Shown here in pieces: positions 22,054-30,410 of a DNA stretch of 63,985 bases. How positions within the stretch are numbered: the first letter of the stretch is position 1; each line of letters begins with the position of its first letter. A model generated the notes under the pieces. That model was not told the DNA's origin. It made no database searches and saw only the letters and a program-made list of their open reading frames with translations. The position numbers and the translations under genes are program-made. The stretch is from Prochlorococcus sp. AG-409-L21 (GTDB lineage Bacteria; Cyanobacteriota; Cyanobacteriia; PCC-6307; Cyanobiaceae): NCBI GenBank assembly GCA_003215475.1, contig QCKH01000009.1, positions 1 to 63,985 on the forward strand, read 5' to 3'.

Positions 22054-22872
22054 ATGAAGGTAAAAATAACAGAAAATCAGTTAAAAAAAATTATTTTAAA
22101 AGAAGGTAGTGATAAATGCCTTAAATCTACACCTAAATCTTGGAATACGGTAAATTATTCTTTAGATGATATTAAAAACGGTAAGATTATTAAATTTGGT
22201 GATTATGACCCAAAAGACGGTAACGCAATTAAATTAATACAAACTAGATTAAATGATACACTATATAAAGGTGAGCCCGATGGTAAATATGGTAAGGGAA
22301 TGTTAGAACAATTATCCTTTGTATTAGATATTGATCTGTGTAAACAACAAAATAATACTATAAATGTTGGACCTAATGCGTTAAAACTATTAGGAATTTA
22401 TTTTGATATTACCCCAGAAGTTGAAGAGGATTATCTTTTAACTACTACGTTAGTTGGGGAAAATGTTAAGGGAACACAAGAGGAATTAAATGCAATACTT
22501 TCAACAATTAAAAATAGAGCAATAAAATGTGGTAAATCTATGAAGGATATTTTAAGTATTGGTAAACAATATAGTACACTGAATTACTATAATAGTTTAA
22601 GTGATAAAGAAAAAAAACAAGAACTTTATAATAGAGTACTAAAACAAAAATTAAAGCCTAAATATAACCATTTTGATGATATGTTTAAAAAAGTACAAAG
22701 TTTTAGAAAAACTAAACCTCTACCTTACAACCATTATGCAGCAAATTATTTAGTTAAGAAATATAATAGTAAAACTGATTCGTTAGCAACTTCGTATAAA
22801 AAAAATAAAAAAAGTTCTACCGTTATTGGTGATCATACTTTTTGGTGGGACGATAAACATAGATGTAATTAA
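22054..22872 (+). CDS. tagged cell-wall hydrolase (SleB-like)
   Basis: 272 residues. Tag MKVKITENQLKKIILKEG (L-K-E). Residues ~58-112 resemble a peptidoglycan-binding repeat (AIKLIQTRLNDTLY, then GKYGKGMLEQLSF). Residues ~127-270 resemble the SleB/hydrolase_2 fold: LLTTTLVGENVKG (E136 as candidate catalytic Glu), a helix ending STIKNRA, then PLPYNHYAANYL and VIGDHTFW near the end. I infer a murein hydrolase carried in the virion head, or cut free from the tag, for entry or lysis. The placement inside the capsid is inference. Confidence 0.6.
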   Translation: MKVKITENQLKKIILKEGSDKCLKSTPKSWNTVNYSLDDIKNGKIIKFGDYDPKDGNAIKLIQTRLNDTLYKGEPDGKYGKGMLEQLSFVLDIDLCKQQNNTINVGPNALKLLGIYFDITPEVEEDYLLTTTLVGENVKGTQEELNAILSTIKNRAIKCGKSMKDILSIGKQYSTLNYYNSLSDKEKKQELYNRVLKQKLKPKYNHFDDMFKKVQSFRKTKPLPYNHYAANYLVKKYNSKTDSLATSYKKNKKSSTVIGDHTFWWDDKHRCN

Positions 22873-22876
22873 TTTT

Positions 22877-23158
22877 ATGACAACTAATAAAAAAATACCA
22901 ATACAAAGAGAATTAGATTTTAATTATACCACACTGGTATTTAATAAAACTAATAAGGCGGGGTCAGATATAAAAAGAAAATGGATTACTTATGAAAAAA
23001 TTTTAGATGAGTTATCATTGATGGGTGAGTTTAAAAAAATAGATGAAATAAAATATAGAATTACGGATGGGGAAGATGATAAATCAGTATTTAAAGATGT
23101 TCTAAAGAAAATAAAAGAAAAAGGTATTAGACTAAATTTATTAACAAATTCAATTTAA
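22877..23158 (+). CDS. small protein, unknown
   Basis: I use the ATG at 22877 (MTTNKKIPIQRELDF), 4 nt after the preceding stop; the upstream ATG at 22826 lies inside the hydrolase gene. The 93-residue basic protein has a winged-helix-like pattern (YEKILDELSLMGEFKKIDEIKYRI). It is coupled to the hydrolase gene, so possibly related to its use or control. No family is recognised. Confidence 0.5.
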   Translation: MTTNKKIPIQRELDFNYTTLVFNKTNKAGSDIKRKWITYEKILDELSLMGEFKKIDEIKYRITDGEDDKSVFKDVLKKIKEKGIRLNLLTNSI

Positions 23159-23161
23159 CAT

Positions 23162-23170
23162 ATATTTATA
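23162..23170 (+). promoter_or_regulatory. late-type promoter motif ATATTTATA
   Basis: 18 nt before the ATG at 23189. Confidence 0.5.
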
Positions 23171-23188
23171 AAGAAAAAGAAAAAGAAA

Positions 23189-24835
23189 ATGAAATATATA
23201 ATCAGTGAAAATCAGTATAATATTCTACTTAGAGAAGACAGAGTAGACTTTTTAAGAAACCAATTTGTAATCGACCCAAAATTATTGGATAGGGCGACAG
23301 ATGGTGAAAACGATGAAGAAGAATTTGAAGACGGTGATAGACCTGCCGGTGGGATGAAAAAATCTAAAGAAAAGGTAGAACCAATACAGGGTCACGATGG
23401 TTTAGATATTGCCTATATAGTAACAAATAAAAAAGGTAAAAGTAAAGTAGTTTTAACTGATGAAATATTTACTGATATAGTAGATGCGGATCCAACTAGA
23501 AAAAAAGAATTTGTACAGTGGATGATTACAGTATTTATGAGACATTTAAAAGAAGGTGATATTGAACAAGCAATTAGATTTATAACCGAAGATTTACCTG
23601 AGGCAAATGGTCAGTTAACTGTATTTGATAGAGTAAGAAAGAAAAAATCATTTAAAAGAGATGCTTCTAATAGAGCAAATGCACCTGAAAATGTAACCGA
23701 TATCAATCAATACAATAATTTAGGGCAATTATTTGACGTAGTGAGCCCATTTATGGGAGATGATTCCGAAGATAATTCATTATGGAATAAATTAAAAAAA
23801 CATATTGATTTGGGTACGGCTAAATTAGCATATAGAGATAATGATGTATTAGTATACATGCCACAAACATTAGAAGCTAGTTGTGAACCATTAGGTGGTG
23901 GTATGGCGTCTTGGTGTACGGCTAACCGTAATGCATTAAATAGTAATCATGATAGTTCTTATTTTGCTAGATATAGAAGAAATAACCCTAAACCAGATGG
24001 TAGTTTGTCAGATTACTATGTGGTAATGCCTAAGAAGTTATTTGATGGTGAAAACGAAGATATATACCCACTACAGTTTCATTTTGAGTCTGGACAGTTG
24101 CACAATAGAGGTAATCAGAGTATTGAAAGAAGCGAATTACCAAACATACTTTCTAGATTTCCGGGGTTAACTGAATTTTTTAGAAAAGAATTAGGGGCAT
24201 TAGCGACAGGTGATATTAGAAATGGTTCTGGTTTAATGGACAGTAAATATTTAAAATATCTAACTAAATTTGGTGGTGATATTAAAGATGTTATTGATGA
24301 CGAAGTTTATGCCGCAGGAGTTGAGTCAATACGTAAATTGGCTAGTGAACAACAAACGGCATTACAAAATAACAAATATCTAAAATGGTTAATGGAAAAT
24401 ACTCAAGGAGTTATTATTACTGATTTCTTAAATAAAGATATGGAAACATTAGATTTCAGTGATATGAACTTAACCGAATTACCTGACTGTTCAGAATTTA
24501 CACAGGCAGAAAGAATATCTGCCAATAATTGTGGGTTAACAACATTACCACCAATAGAATACTTACCAAAAAATCTGGATATAATAACATTTACAAATAA
24601 CCAAATACCCGAAGCACCACTAAAAGGATATGAAAAATTAACAAAATGTTATGTTATGAATTTAGCAAATAACCCACTAACTAAAATAAATGTAGGAGTT
24701 TTAGAAGAAATGGTTAATGAAAGTTTAGCTAGATTTGTAGGAAACGTTGACCCCGATAATTTAACACCAGAGAATAGAGAAGAATGGGAAAGATTTGCAT
24801 CCGACCCAAATGATCAGGGCTATATGGTTGCATAA
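23189..24835 (+). CDS. tagged leucine-rich-repeat protein
   Basis: 548 residues. Tag MKYIISENQYNILLRED (L-R-E). A middle domain (~180-330) contains ASWCTANRNALNSN and later YYVVMPKKLFDG, FHFESGQLHNRGN, resembling an uncharacterised WC(T/S)-type domain that I have the impression is common in large phages. Residues ~415-500 form about four irregular leucine-rich repeats (LDFSDMNLTELPDC, ISANNCGLTTLPPI, LDIITFTNNQIPEAP, MNLANNPLTKI), a protein-binding fold. A packaged host-interacting protein is a reasonable inference. Confidence 0.6.
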   Translation: MKYIISENQYNILLREDRVDFLRNQFVIDPKLLDRATDGENDEEEFEDGDRPAGGMKKSKEKVEPIQGHDGLDIAYIVTNKKGKSKVVLTDEIFTDIVDADPTRKKEFVQWMITVFMRHLKEGDIEQAIRFITEDLPEANGQLTVFDRVRKKKSFKRDASNRANAPENVTDINQYNNLGQLFDVVSPFMGDDSEDNSLWNKLKKHIDLGTAKLAYRDNDVLVYMPQTLEASCEPLGGGMASWCTANRNALNSNHDSSYFARYRRNNPKPDGSLSDYYVVMPKKLFDGENEDIYPLQFHFESGQLHNRGNQSIERSELPNILSRFPGLTEFFRKELGALATGDIRNGSGLMDSKYLKYLTKFGGDIKDVIDDEVYAAGVESIRKLASEQQTALQNNKYLKWLMENTQGVIITDFLNKDMETLDFSDMNLTELPDCSEFTQAERISANNCGLTTLPPIEYLPKNLDIITFTNNQIPEAPLKGYEKLTKCYVMNLANNPLTKINVGVLEEMVNESLARFVGNVDPDNLTPENREEWERFASDPNDQGYMVA

Positions 24836-24867
24836 TTTGGTTTTTACTAATTTTTTTAGTATATTAG
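24836..24867 (+). promoter_or_regulatory. host-type promoter TTTG-N20-TATATTAG
   Basis: TTTG at 24836-24839 and TATATTAG at 24860-24867 (one mismatch), 20-bp spacer; the ATG is at 24882. The -7 element lies in one arm of the inverted repeat 24841-24873. Confidence 0.45.
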
Positions 24868-24873
24868 TAAAAA
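24841..24873. repeat. inverted repeat over a promoter
   Basis: TTTTTACTAAT (24841-24851) and ATTAGTAAAAA (24863-24873) are perfect 11-bp complements around an 11-bp centre. It starts directly after the LRR-protein gene, so it may terminate transcription, or be an operator for the overlapping promoter. Confidence 0.55.
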
Positions 24874-24881
24874 AACTAATT

Positions 24882-25037
24882 ATGACAAGATATATTTTAA
24901 CAACAAAAGATAAAAAAGAAGTTATTAATTCTTATTATACGCACAGTTTAATATTGGCAATTACTTATTTTGCTGCCGTTAAACAAATCAGTGAATCTGA
25001 TTTACTTAAAATTTATGATGTTTTAAAACAATCATAA
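24882..25037 (+). CDS. small protein, unknown
   Basis: I place the start at MTRYILTTKDKKEV (24882); the longer frame from 24795 overlaps the LRR gene and the promoter. The 51-residue product has a hydrophobic, probably amphipathic helix (YYTHSLILAITYFAAV) and no tag. It stands alone under a weak host-type promoter, so is likely early. No family is recognised. Confidence 0.45.
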   Translation: MTRYILTTKDKKEVINSYYTHSLILAITYFAAVKQISESDLLKIYDVLKQS

Positions 25038-25062
25038 AATTCATTTTTTTTACTTTATTCTT

Positions 25063-25071
25063 ATATTTATA
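25063..25071 (+). promoter_or_regulatory. late-type promoter motif ATATTTATA
   Basis: 35 nt before the ATG at 25107. Confidence 0.5.
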
Positions 25072-25106
25072 ATATATAATAACATATATTATAAAAATAT
25101 TAAGAC

Positions 25107-25241
25107 ATGTCAAATAAAAAAACAGTTAGATTAACTGAATCGGAAATGGTTACTTTAATCGAAAACATTGTAAATAAAGTTAAATCAGAAAAGAGAAGGA
25201 AAATAAACGAGTCTAAAAGAAGAGAAGCTCGTAGAAAATAA
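25107..25241 (+). CDS. 44-residue tag-only micro-protein
   Basis: Encodes MSNKKTVRLTESEMVTLIENIV followed by a strongly basic tail (KVKSEKRRK...SKRREARRK). The RLTESE core is the same as in the 1862 and 12025 tags, with L-I-E as predicted cut. After cutting, only an arginine/lysine peptide would remain, which would suit DNA condensation in the head (cf. small T4 internal peptides). It is 9 nt upstream of the next gene. Confidence 0.55.
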   Translation: MSNKKTVRLTESEMVTLIENIVNKVKSEKRRKINESKRREARRK

Positions 25242-25250
25242 ATTTATATT

Positions 25251-27164
25251 ATGAACACCCTTAACGAACAAAAAAAACGTATGCAAGAACTTATGGGTTT
25301 CACCTATAAGGATAATTCGCACGATATACTATCTGAAGAAAATTTTAAATCTATAGTGGTAGTTGAAAATAACTTATTATCTGAACAAGATAAGATAGTA
25401 ACCATCAACGGTAAAAGGTATAAAGTAAAAACTGATGTTGCAAAACCATACAATAGTGATAAGATACAGGTTACCTTTGACTCAGGTAAATCAGAAATTA
25501 AGGACGACAAAGATAAATCAAAACTAATACAATCACTAAAAAAAGTTAAAAATTGGATGGATAGTAATCCTGGTTTAACAAAAGAAAATATTGTTGTTAC
25601 AGTTACTGCAGGTAGTTCAAACTATTGGTCCAACCCCCCTAATAAAAGTACTGACGCAACTAATAATAAAAACTTAACACAAAAGAGAGCAAATGCAGGC
25701 ACTAAAATTATTCAAGATGCTGCTAGTTCTATTTTTAAAGATGATGAACTAAAAAGGATTACATTTGTTGCTGATGGTGAGTCAGGTGCGAATCAAGGTC
25801 CTTATTGGGGTGATGAAAAAGCAAAGGGTGTTTCGTTTGAAGATTATAAGAAAGCAGTTAAGAAATATCAGTATGTGGCGGTAAAGGCATTTGCTTCAGG
25901 TGAAAAAACTATAAAAGAAGCATTACCAGATATATGTAGTAAGGGATTGGACACTGCGGGTGGTACTAGAGCTAGCGAATCAAATAATTGGATGACATAC
26001 CCAGAAAATCAAGGTAAAGGTAAACTTATTGAGTTTGGTAAAGGTATCGGTAAAATTAAATTTACTTTTAATGCTAAAGTAATACCTGATTTATTTAGGA
26101 TTATTTATAATGGTGAAGAATACTACAGTCAATATAGTGGTAAAGAAGGTTTCATTAGTAATTATACTAATAAAATATTAAATTCTAGAAAAAAAGGGGG
26201 TAAAGATATTTTAAAACAATTAAATACCACAGATAAAAATGCAACCACTACTTTAATAAATAGTTTAAAGAGTATTTCTAAACTGGTAGATAAATCAGGA
26301 GATAAGATATGGAGTTCGTGGGATAAAAAATATGAAACAAAACAGGGGGAAAAAACTTTCTTAGAAATTTTAGGTATGGTTAATAATTTATCTAAATCAG
26401 AAATGTATAATATTCAAGACAAATTTTTAGAATTTTTTGTAGAAATAGAACAATCTCTAACTCAATATGTAGAACAACCAAAAGATGAAAAAGGTAAAAA
26501 AGTAAAAAAGAAAAAGGTAGTTGGTAAGTATGGTGACAGTATATCCACCACAGATGCTAAAAACTGGTTAGCGGAAGAAGGAAATAGAAAAAAACTTTAC
26601 TATTTATTAAAAACTTTTAATAAACTATATACAACCGAAAGAAATCTCAAAAAGATTTTCGGTTTCCTACGATTTAAAAGACAACAAGAATTTGCAAAGG
26701 ATGTACGTAATTTAGAAGATTTAAGAACCGCAATGAATGAACCAGCTAAAGAGTTAGGATCTTTAATTTTAAAATATCAAGATCTATTAAAACAAGAAGA
26801 AGAATTAGATAAAGAAAGTTCAGGTGGGATATCTAGAGAAGATATTGAAAATACTGAAGGGGTTAATCCTAAGTTACGAATGTATGCCGCTCAATTAGAT
26901 GATATGGGTGGTGTAGTACCAAAAATTGAGGTGGTTGGACCAACAGGATCGATAACAATAGATAAAGTAGAAGGTGTAGATGAAGGTTATTTACAAGTAT
27001 GGGCGCCGTTTGGTGGTACAGTTTGGTCTTATTCTATTGGTTGTATTGGTGCTAATGGAGAAAAAGGTGGTATGAGTGCTAAGGTAGGAAATGAAGGAGA
27101 AGAAAAAGAAGAAGAAAAAAGAGCAATAGAAGATTTTATTGAGGACGATGAAGTAGAATCCTAA
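25251..27164 (+). CDS. large tagged protein with OmpA-like region
   Basis: 637 residues. The first ~40 residues (MNTLNEQKKRMQELMGF, DNSHDILSEEN) match those of the protein at 4002. Residues ~55-165 resemble an OmpA-type domain: VTFDSGKSEIKDDKDK, a helix, IVVTVTAGSSNYW and NLTQKRANAGTKII. Further residues hold long helices and, near the end, a beta region (VVGPTGSITIDKV) and an acidic C-terminus. Predicted cuts are L-N-E and L-S-E. An OmpA-like domain could bind peptidoglycan. The overall function is unknown. Confidence 0.55.
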   Translation: MNTLNEQKKRMQELMGFTYKDNSHDILSEENFKSIVVVENNLLSEQDKIVTINGKRYKVKTDVAKPYNSDKIQVTFDSGKSEIKDDKDKSKLIQSLKKVKNWMDSNPGLTKENIVVTVTAGSSNYWSNPPNKSTDATNNKNLTQKRANAGTKIIQDAASSIFKDDELKRITFVADGESGANQGPYWGDEKAKGVSFEDYKKAVKKYQYVAVKAFASGEKTIKEALPDICSKGLDTAGGTRASESNNWMTYPENQGKGKLIEFGKGIGKIKFTFNAKVIPDLFRIIYNGEEYYSQYSGKEGFISNYTNKILNSRKKGGKDILKQLNTTDKNATTTLINSLKSISKLVDKSGDKIWSSWDKKYETKQGEKTFLEILGMVNNLSKSEMYNIQDKFLEFFVEIEQSLTQYVEQPKDEKGKKVKKKKVVGKYGDSISTTDAKNWLAEEGNRKKLYYLLKTFNKLYTTERNLKKIFGFLRFKRQQEFAKDVRNLEDLRTAMNEPAKELGSLILKYQDLLKQEEELDKESSGGISREDIENTEGVNPKLRMYAAQLDDMGGVVPKIEVVGPTGSITIDKVEGVDEGYLQVWAPFGGTVWSYSIGCIGANGEKGGMSAKVGNEGEEKEEEKRAIEDFIEDDEVES

Positions 27165-27187
27165 TCACACAATAATTTTATATAAAT

Positions 27188-27219
27188 AAAAAAGGGAGAC
27201 TTATGTTTCCCTTTTTTTT
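27188..27219. terminator. bidirectional terminator
   Basis: AAAAGGGA pairs with TCCCTTTT with runs of A and T on both sides, between convergent genes ending at 27164 and 27223. Confidence 0.8.
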
Positions 27220-27222
27220 ATT

Positions 27223-27876
27223 CTAATTAGTTAAAACTACTATTGCAACATAACCTTTATACCACCAGTCATCTCGATCAGGATATCTTTCATCTCTTTG
27301 AGTGTATCCAGTGATACTTACTCCTATTTGTTTGAAAGTAAAATCTCTATTAAGTATAACATTTTTATGACCCGGTGAATTCATCCAGTCTTTAACTATT
27401 TCTTTAGCAATGTGAATGGTAATTGAGTTAAGTGTAGAGTCTTTCCAATGTTCTGTATAAGTATTGGTTGAGTCTTGATAATAACTATAAGGTGTCCAAT
27501 ACTGTGCGATTTCACCACCATAAAATTTATTCCCCATAAAATGGTGTACTCTATCTTGTAAATCGTTTATCTCTTCCCAATTTTCAATGTCTATATCTTG
27601 TTCGTGTCTCAAAGAAACTTCGTGATGTGATAGATAATAATTTTGGTGGTATGCCACCTCATCTACGATACTATCTCTTTTAACTTTGTTAAGTCCTACT
27701 TTTACTCTCTCCTTATTAATAAGTTCACATACTAACCCCTCTATTTCAACATAATTTTTTATTTTATATGTGATAACACTTTCTGTGTTGTATTCTTCTG
27801 AATCGTAAATGAATTGATCTTGTGAGTAAATAGTAAGTGTCCCTAATACTAATAATAATGTGATTAACTTTTTCAT
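27223..27876 (-). CDS. secreted CAP-domain protein
   Basis: 217 residues with a signal peptide (MKKLITLLLVLGTLTIYSQ). The mature part is a CAP/SCP domain: CELINKERVKVGLNKV, YHQNYYLSHHE with His residues of the cleft, and the C-terminal signature WMNSPGHKNVILN followed by FKQIGVSI. CAP proteins are exported and mostly bind lipids or other proteins. No tag; host-type promoter. With the proteins at 5804 and 10315 it forms a set of exported early products, possibly altering the cell envelope. Confidence 0.75.
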   Translation of the reverse strand: MKKLITLLLVLGTLTIYSQDQFIYDSEEYNTESVITYKIKNYVEIEGLVCELINKERVKVGLNKVKRDSIVDEVAYHQNYYLSHHEVSLRHEQDIDIENWEEINDLQDRVHHFMGNKFYGGEIAQYWTPYSYYQDSTNTYTEHWKDSTLNSITIHIAKEIVKDWMNSPGHKNVILNRDFTFKQIGVSITGYTQRDERYPDRDDWWYKGYVAIVVLTN

Positions 27877-27893
27877 AATTGTTTGATTTTATA

Positions 27894-27925
27894 CAAATAT
27901 AAGAAAAATATTTTAATCTACCAAA
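27894..27925 (-). promoter_or_regulatory. host-type promoter TTTG-N20-TATATTTG
   Basis: On the minus strand TTTG (27922-27925) and TATATTTG (27894-27901), 20 bp apart, 17 nt before the ATG at 27876. Confidence 0.75.
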
Positions 27926-27935
27926 TAAAATAGTA

Positions 27936-30404
27936 TTAAATTATCTTAACTTCTATTTTTTCTTTAACTTTACTATAAGAAATACTAATGGTTTGACCTT
28001 CTTTAATATTATCCTTTAATATCTCTTCAGAGATAGGATCCTCAATATACTTTTGTATTGCCCTATTCAGTGGTCTGGCACCATATTCTTCATCGTATCC
28101 TACTTCACATAAGAATTTTCTAGCAGATTTAAGTATTTTTAAATTATAACCTAATTCATCAATACGTTCAATAATCTTAACTATTTCTAGTTCTACTATT
28201 TGATTGATTTCTGCTTCTTTTAGGGAGTTGAATATTACAACATCGTCTAACCTATTTAAAAACTCAGGTGGGAAATGTTTCTTTAATTCTTTATTTAGTA
28301 TTTCTGCTCTGTGATCATCTTTATTAGAGGATAAAGATTTAGTACTAAATCCTACACCAGAACCAAAGTCTTGTAATTTTTTAATACCTACATTAGATGT
28401 CATAATTACCATACAGTTTTTAAAATTAACTTTTCTACCTAAACTATCAGTTAATTGTCCATCATCTAATAATTGTAATAATACATTATATACGTCTTTA
28501 TGTGCTTTTTCTATTTCATCAAATAAAATTATTGAATACGGTTTTCTTCTAACTTTTTCTGTTAATTGTCCACCCTCTTCATGTCCTACATATCCCGGAG
28601 GTGCACCTACCATTCTTGAAACCGCATGTTTTTCTTGATACTCTGACATATCAACTCTGATGAGTGAATCTTCATTTCCAAACATATATTTTGCTAATCT
28701 TTTAGCTAAATGAGTTTTACCGGTACCTGTTGGACCTAAAAACATAAATGAACCTATTGGTTTTTTTGGGTTTCTAATTCCTACTCTGTTTCTACGAAGT
28801 GATTTAGCAATTTTTACAACTGCATCATCTTGTCCAATTACAGAACCTTTCATTACTTTTTCCATATCTAATAATCTCTTACCTTCATCATTAGATAAAC
28901 GTTTAAGTGGAATACCTGTCATAGAAGCAACTACTTCACTTACATCTTCAGGATAAATAACGGTTCTTTTTTTATCTAAATTATTTTTCCATACATCTTT
29001 CTCCACCTCTAATTTTTCCGTTACTTGTCTTTCTTTATCTCTTAATTTGGCAGCTTCTTCATATTTTTGACTTCTAACTACTCTATTTTTTTCTTCTTTT
29101 ATATTAACAATTTCTTGTTCTAAGTCATTAATCACTTTAGGTGGTTTTGCATTTACTTGTGAACGAGCACCCACTTCATCTAAAATATCAATTGCTTTAT
29201 CAGGAAACTCTCTATCAGTAACATATCTGTCTGCAAGTTTAACACACTGATGTACTGTGTCAGTTATGTAAGTAACTTTATGATACTTTTCATATGAACC
29301 TTTTATCTTTTCTAATATCTCAATTGTCTCGTCTATAGATGGTGGTTCAATTATTACTTGTTGGAATCTTCTTGTTAATGCACCATCCTTTTCTATATTT
29401 TCTCTGAATTCATCTAAAGTAGTTGCACCAATTATTTGTAAATCACCTCTAGATAATGCTGGTTTAAATATGTTTGCAGCATCCATAGAACCCGATGCGT
29501 TACCTGCACCCACCAAAGTATGTAATTCATCAATAAATAAAATAATATTGTCACTACCCATTAGTTCATCTACCACCCCTTTAATTCTTTCTTCAAACTG
29601 ACCCCTATATTTAGTACCTGCCACTAAAGATGTTAAATCTAATGCGACAATTCTTTTGTCTAATAAAGTACGTGGTGCGTCCCCTTCATTTATTTTTAAT
29701 GCTAAACCTTCAATTACAGTAGTTTTTCCTACTCCAGGATCACCAATAAGGACTGGATTATTTTTTTTCTTTCTCGATAATATTTGTGCTACTCGTTGTA
29801 TTACATCATCTCTACCAATAACAGGATCAATTTTACCTTCAGAAGCTCTTTTGGTAACATCTACCGAAAAATTGTCTAATATTGGTGTTCCACTATTTTT
29901 ATTCTTTTTTCTTGATGGTCTATTAAATAAATCATCTGGTTCTTCTCCCGCAGGTTCAAAACTATCCTGTATTATGTATTTTTTTACTGTATTATTATAT
30001 TTTTTATAATCCACACCCATTTTGTTTAAAATTTTACTTATATTATTTTTTTCTTTTAATATAGATAACATTATATGTGATGTACCTAAATAAGGTTCTT
30101 TTAATTTATCACATTCATCCTCCGCCTCTTTTATTAATTTTTTTGTATAATCAGATAAAGGAATTAAAGAAGAACGATTACCTGTTAATTCTTCTTCATC
30201 CTTTAAAATATTATCTTCTAATTTTTTATGTAATTCATCAACATCTATACCTAACTCTATTAAGTATTTAATTGCATCATTATCGTAATCATTAATTAAT
30301 GCTATGGTTACATGTTCAATAGTAATTTCACTTTGGTTATATAATCTAGCTTCCTCAATTGATTTATTTATGATTTTTTTAACTTTTGGTTGTACTTTTC
30401 TCAT
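27936..30404 (-). CDS. clpC: ClpC-like AAA+ unfoldase
   Basis: I choose the ATG at 30404 (MRKVQPKVKKIINKS); an in-frame start at 30476 would run through the promoter. The 822-residue protein has a Clp_N repeat domain (1-145), AAA1 with Walker A GDPGVGKTT (221-229) and IDELHTLVGAG, a UVR-type middle helix (SQKYEEAAKLRD), AAA2 with GPTGTGKT (557-564) and ILFDEIEKAH. A GVGF loop after MTSNVG matches the ClpP-docking loop of ClpC. It may unfold substrates for the host ClpP or act alone in refolding. The late-type promoter and neighbouring Hsp20 suggest a role in virion assembly. Confidence 0.9.
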   Translation of the reverse strand: MRKVQPKVKKIINKSIEEARLYNQSEITIEHVTIALINDYDNDAIKYLIELGIDVDELHKKLEDNILKDEEELTGNRSSLIPLSDYTKKLIKEAEDECDKLKEPYLGTSHIMLSILKEKNNISKILNKMGVDYKKYNNTVKKYIIQDSFEPAGEEPDDLFNRPSRKKNKNSGTPILDNFSVDVTKRASEGKIDPVIGRDDVIQRVAQILSRKKKNNPVLIGDPGVGKTTVIEGLALKINEGDAPRTLLDKRIVALDLTSLVAGTKYRGQFEERIKGVVDELMGSDNIILFIDELHTLVGAGNASGSMDAANIFKPALSRGDLQIIGATTLDEFRENIEKDGALTRRFQQVIIEPPSIDETIEILEKIKGSYEKYHKVTYITDTVHQCVKLADRYVTDREFPDKAIDILDEVGARSQVNAKPPKVINDLEQEIVNIKEEKNRVVRSQKYEEAAKLRDKERQVTEKLEVEKDVWKNNLDKKRTVIYPEDVSEVVASMTGIPLKRLSNDEGKRLLDMEKVMKGSVIGQDDAVVKIAKSLRRNRVGIRNPKKPIGSFMFLGPTGTGKTHLAKRLAKYMFGNEDSLIRVDMSEYQEKHAVSRMVGAPPGYVGHEEGGQLTEKVRRKPYSIILFDEIEKAHKDVYNVLLQLLDDGQLTDSLGRKVNFKNCMVIMTSNVGIKKLQDFGSGVGFSTKSLSSNKDDHRAEILNKELKKHFPPEFLNRLDDVVIFNSLKEAEINQIVELEIVKIIERIDELGYNLKILKSARKFLCEVGYDEEYGARPLNRAIQKYIEDPISEEILKDNIKEGQTISISYSKVKEKIEVKII

Positions 30405-30410
30405 AATTAA

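Noticed and set aside
29656-30271. Plus-strand ORFs opposite clpC
   Set aside because: Antisense to conserved ClpC domains.
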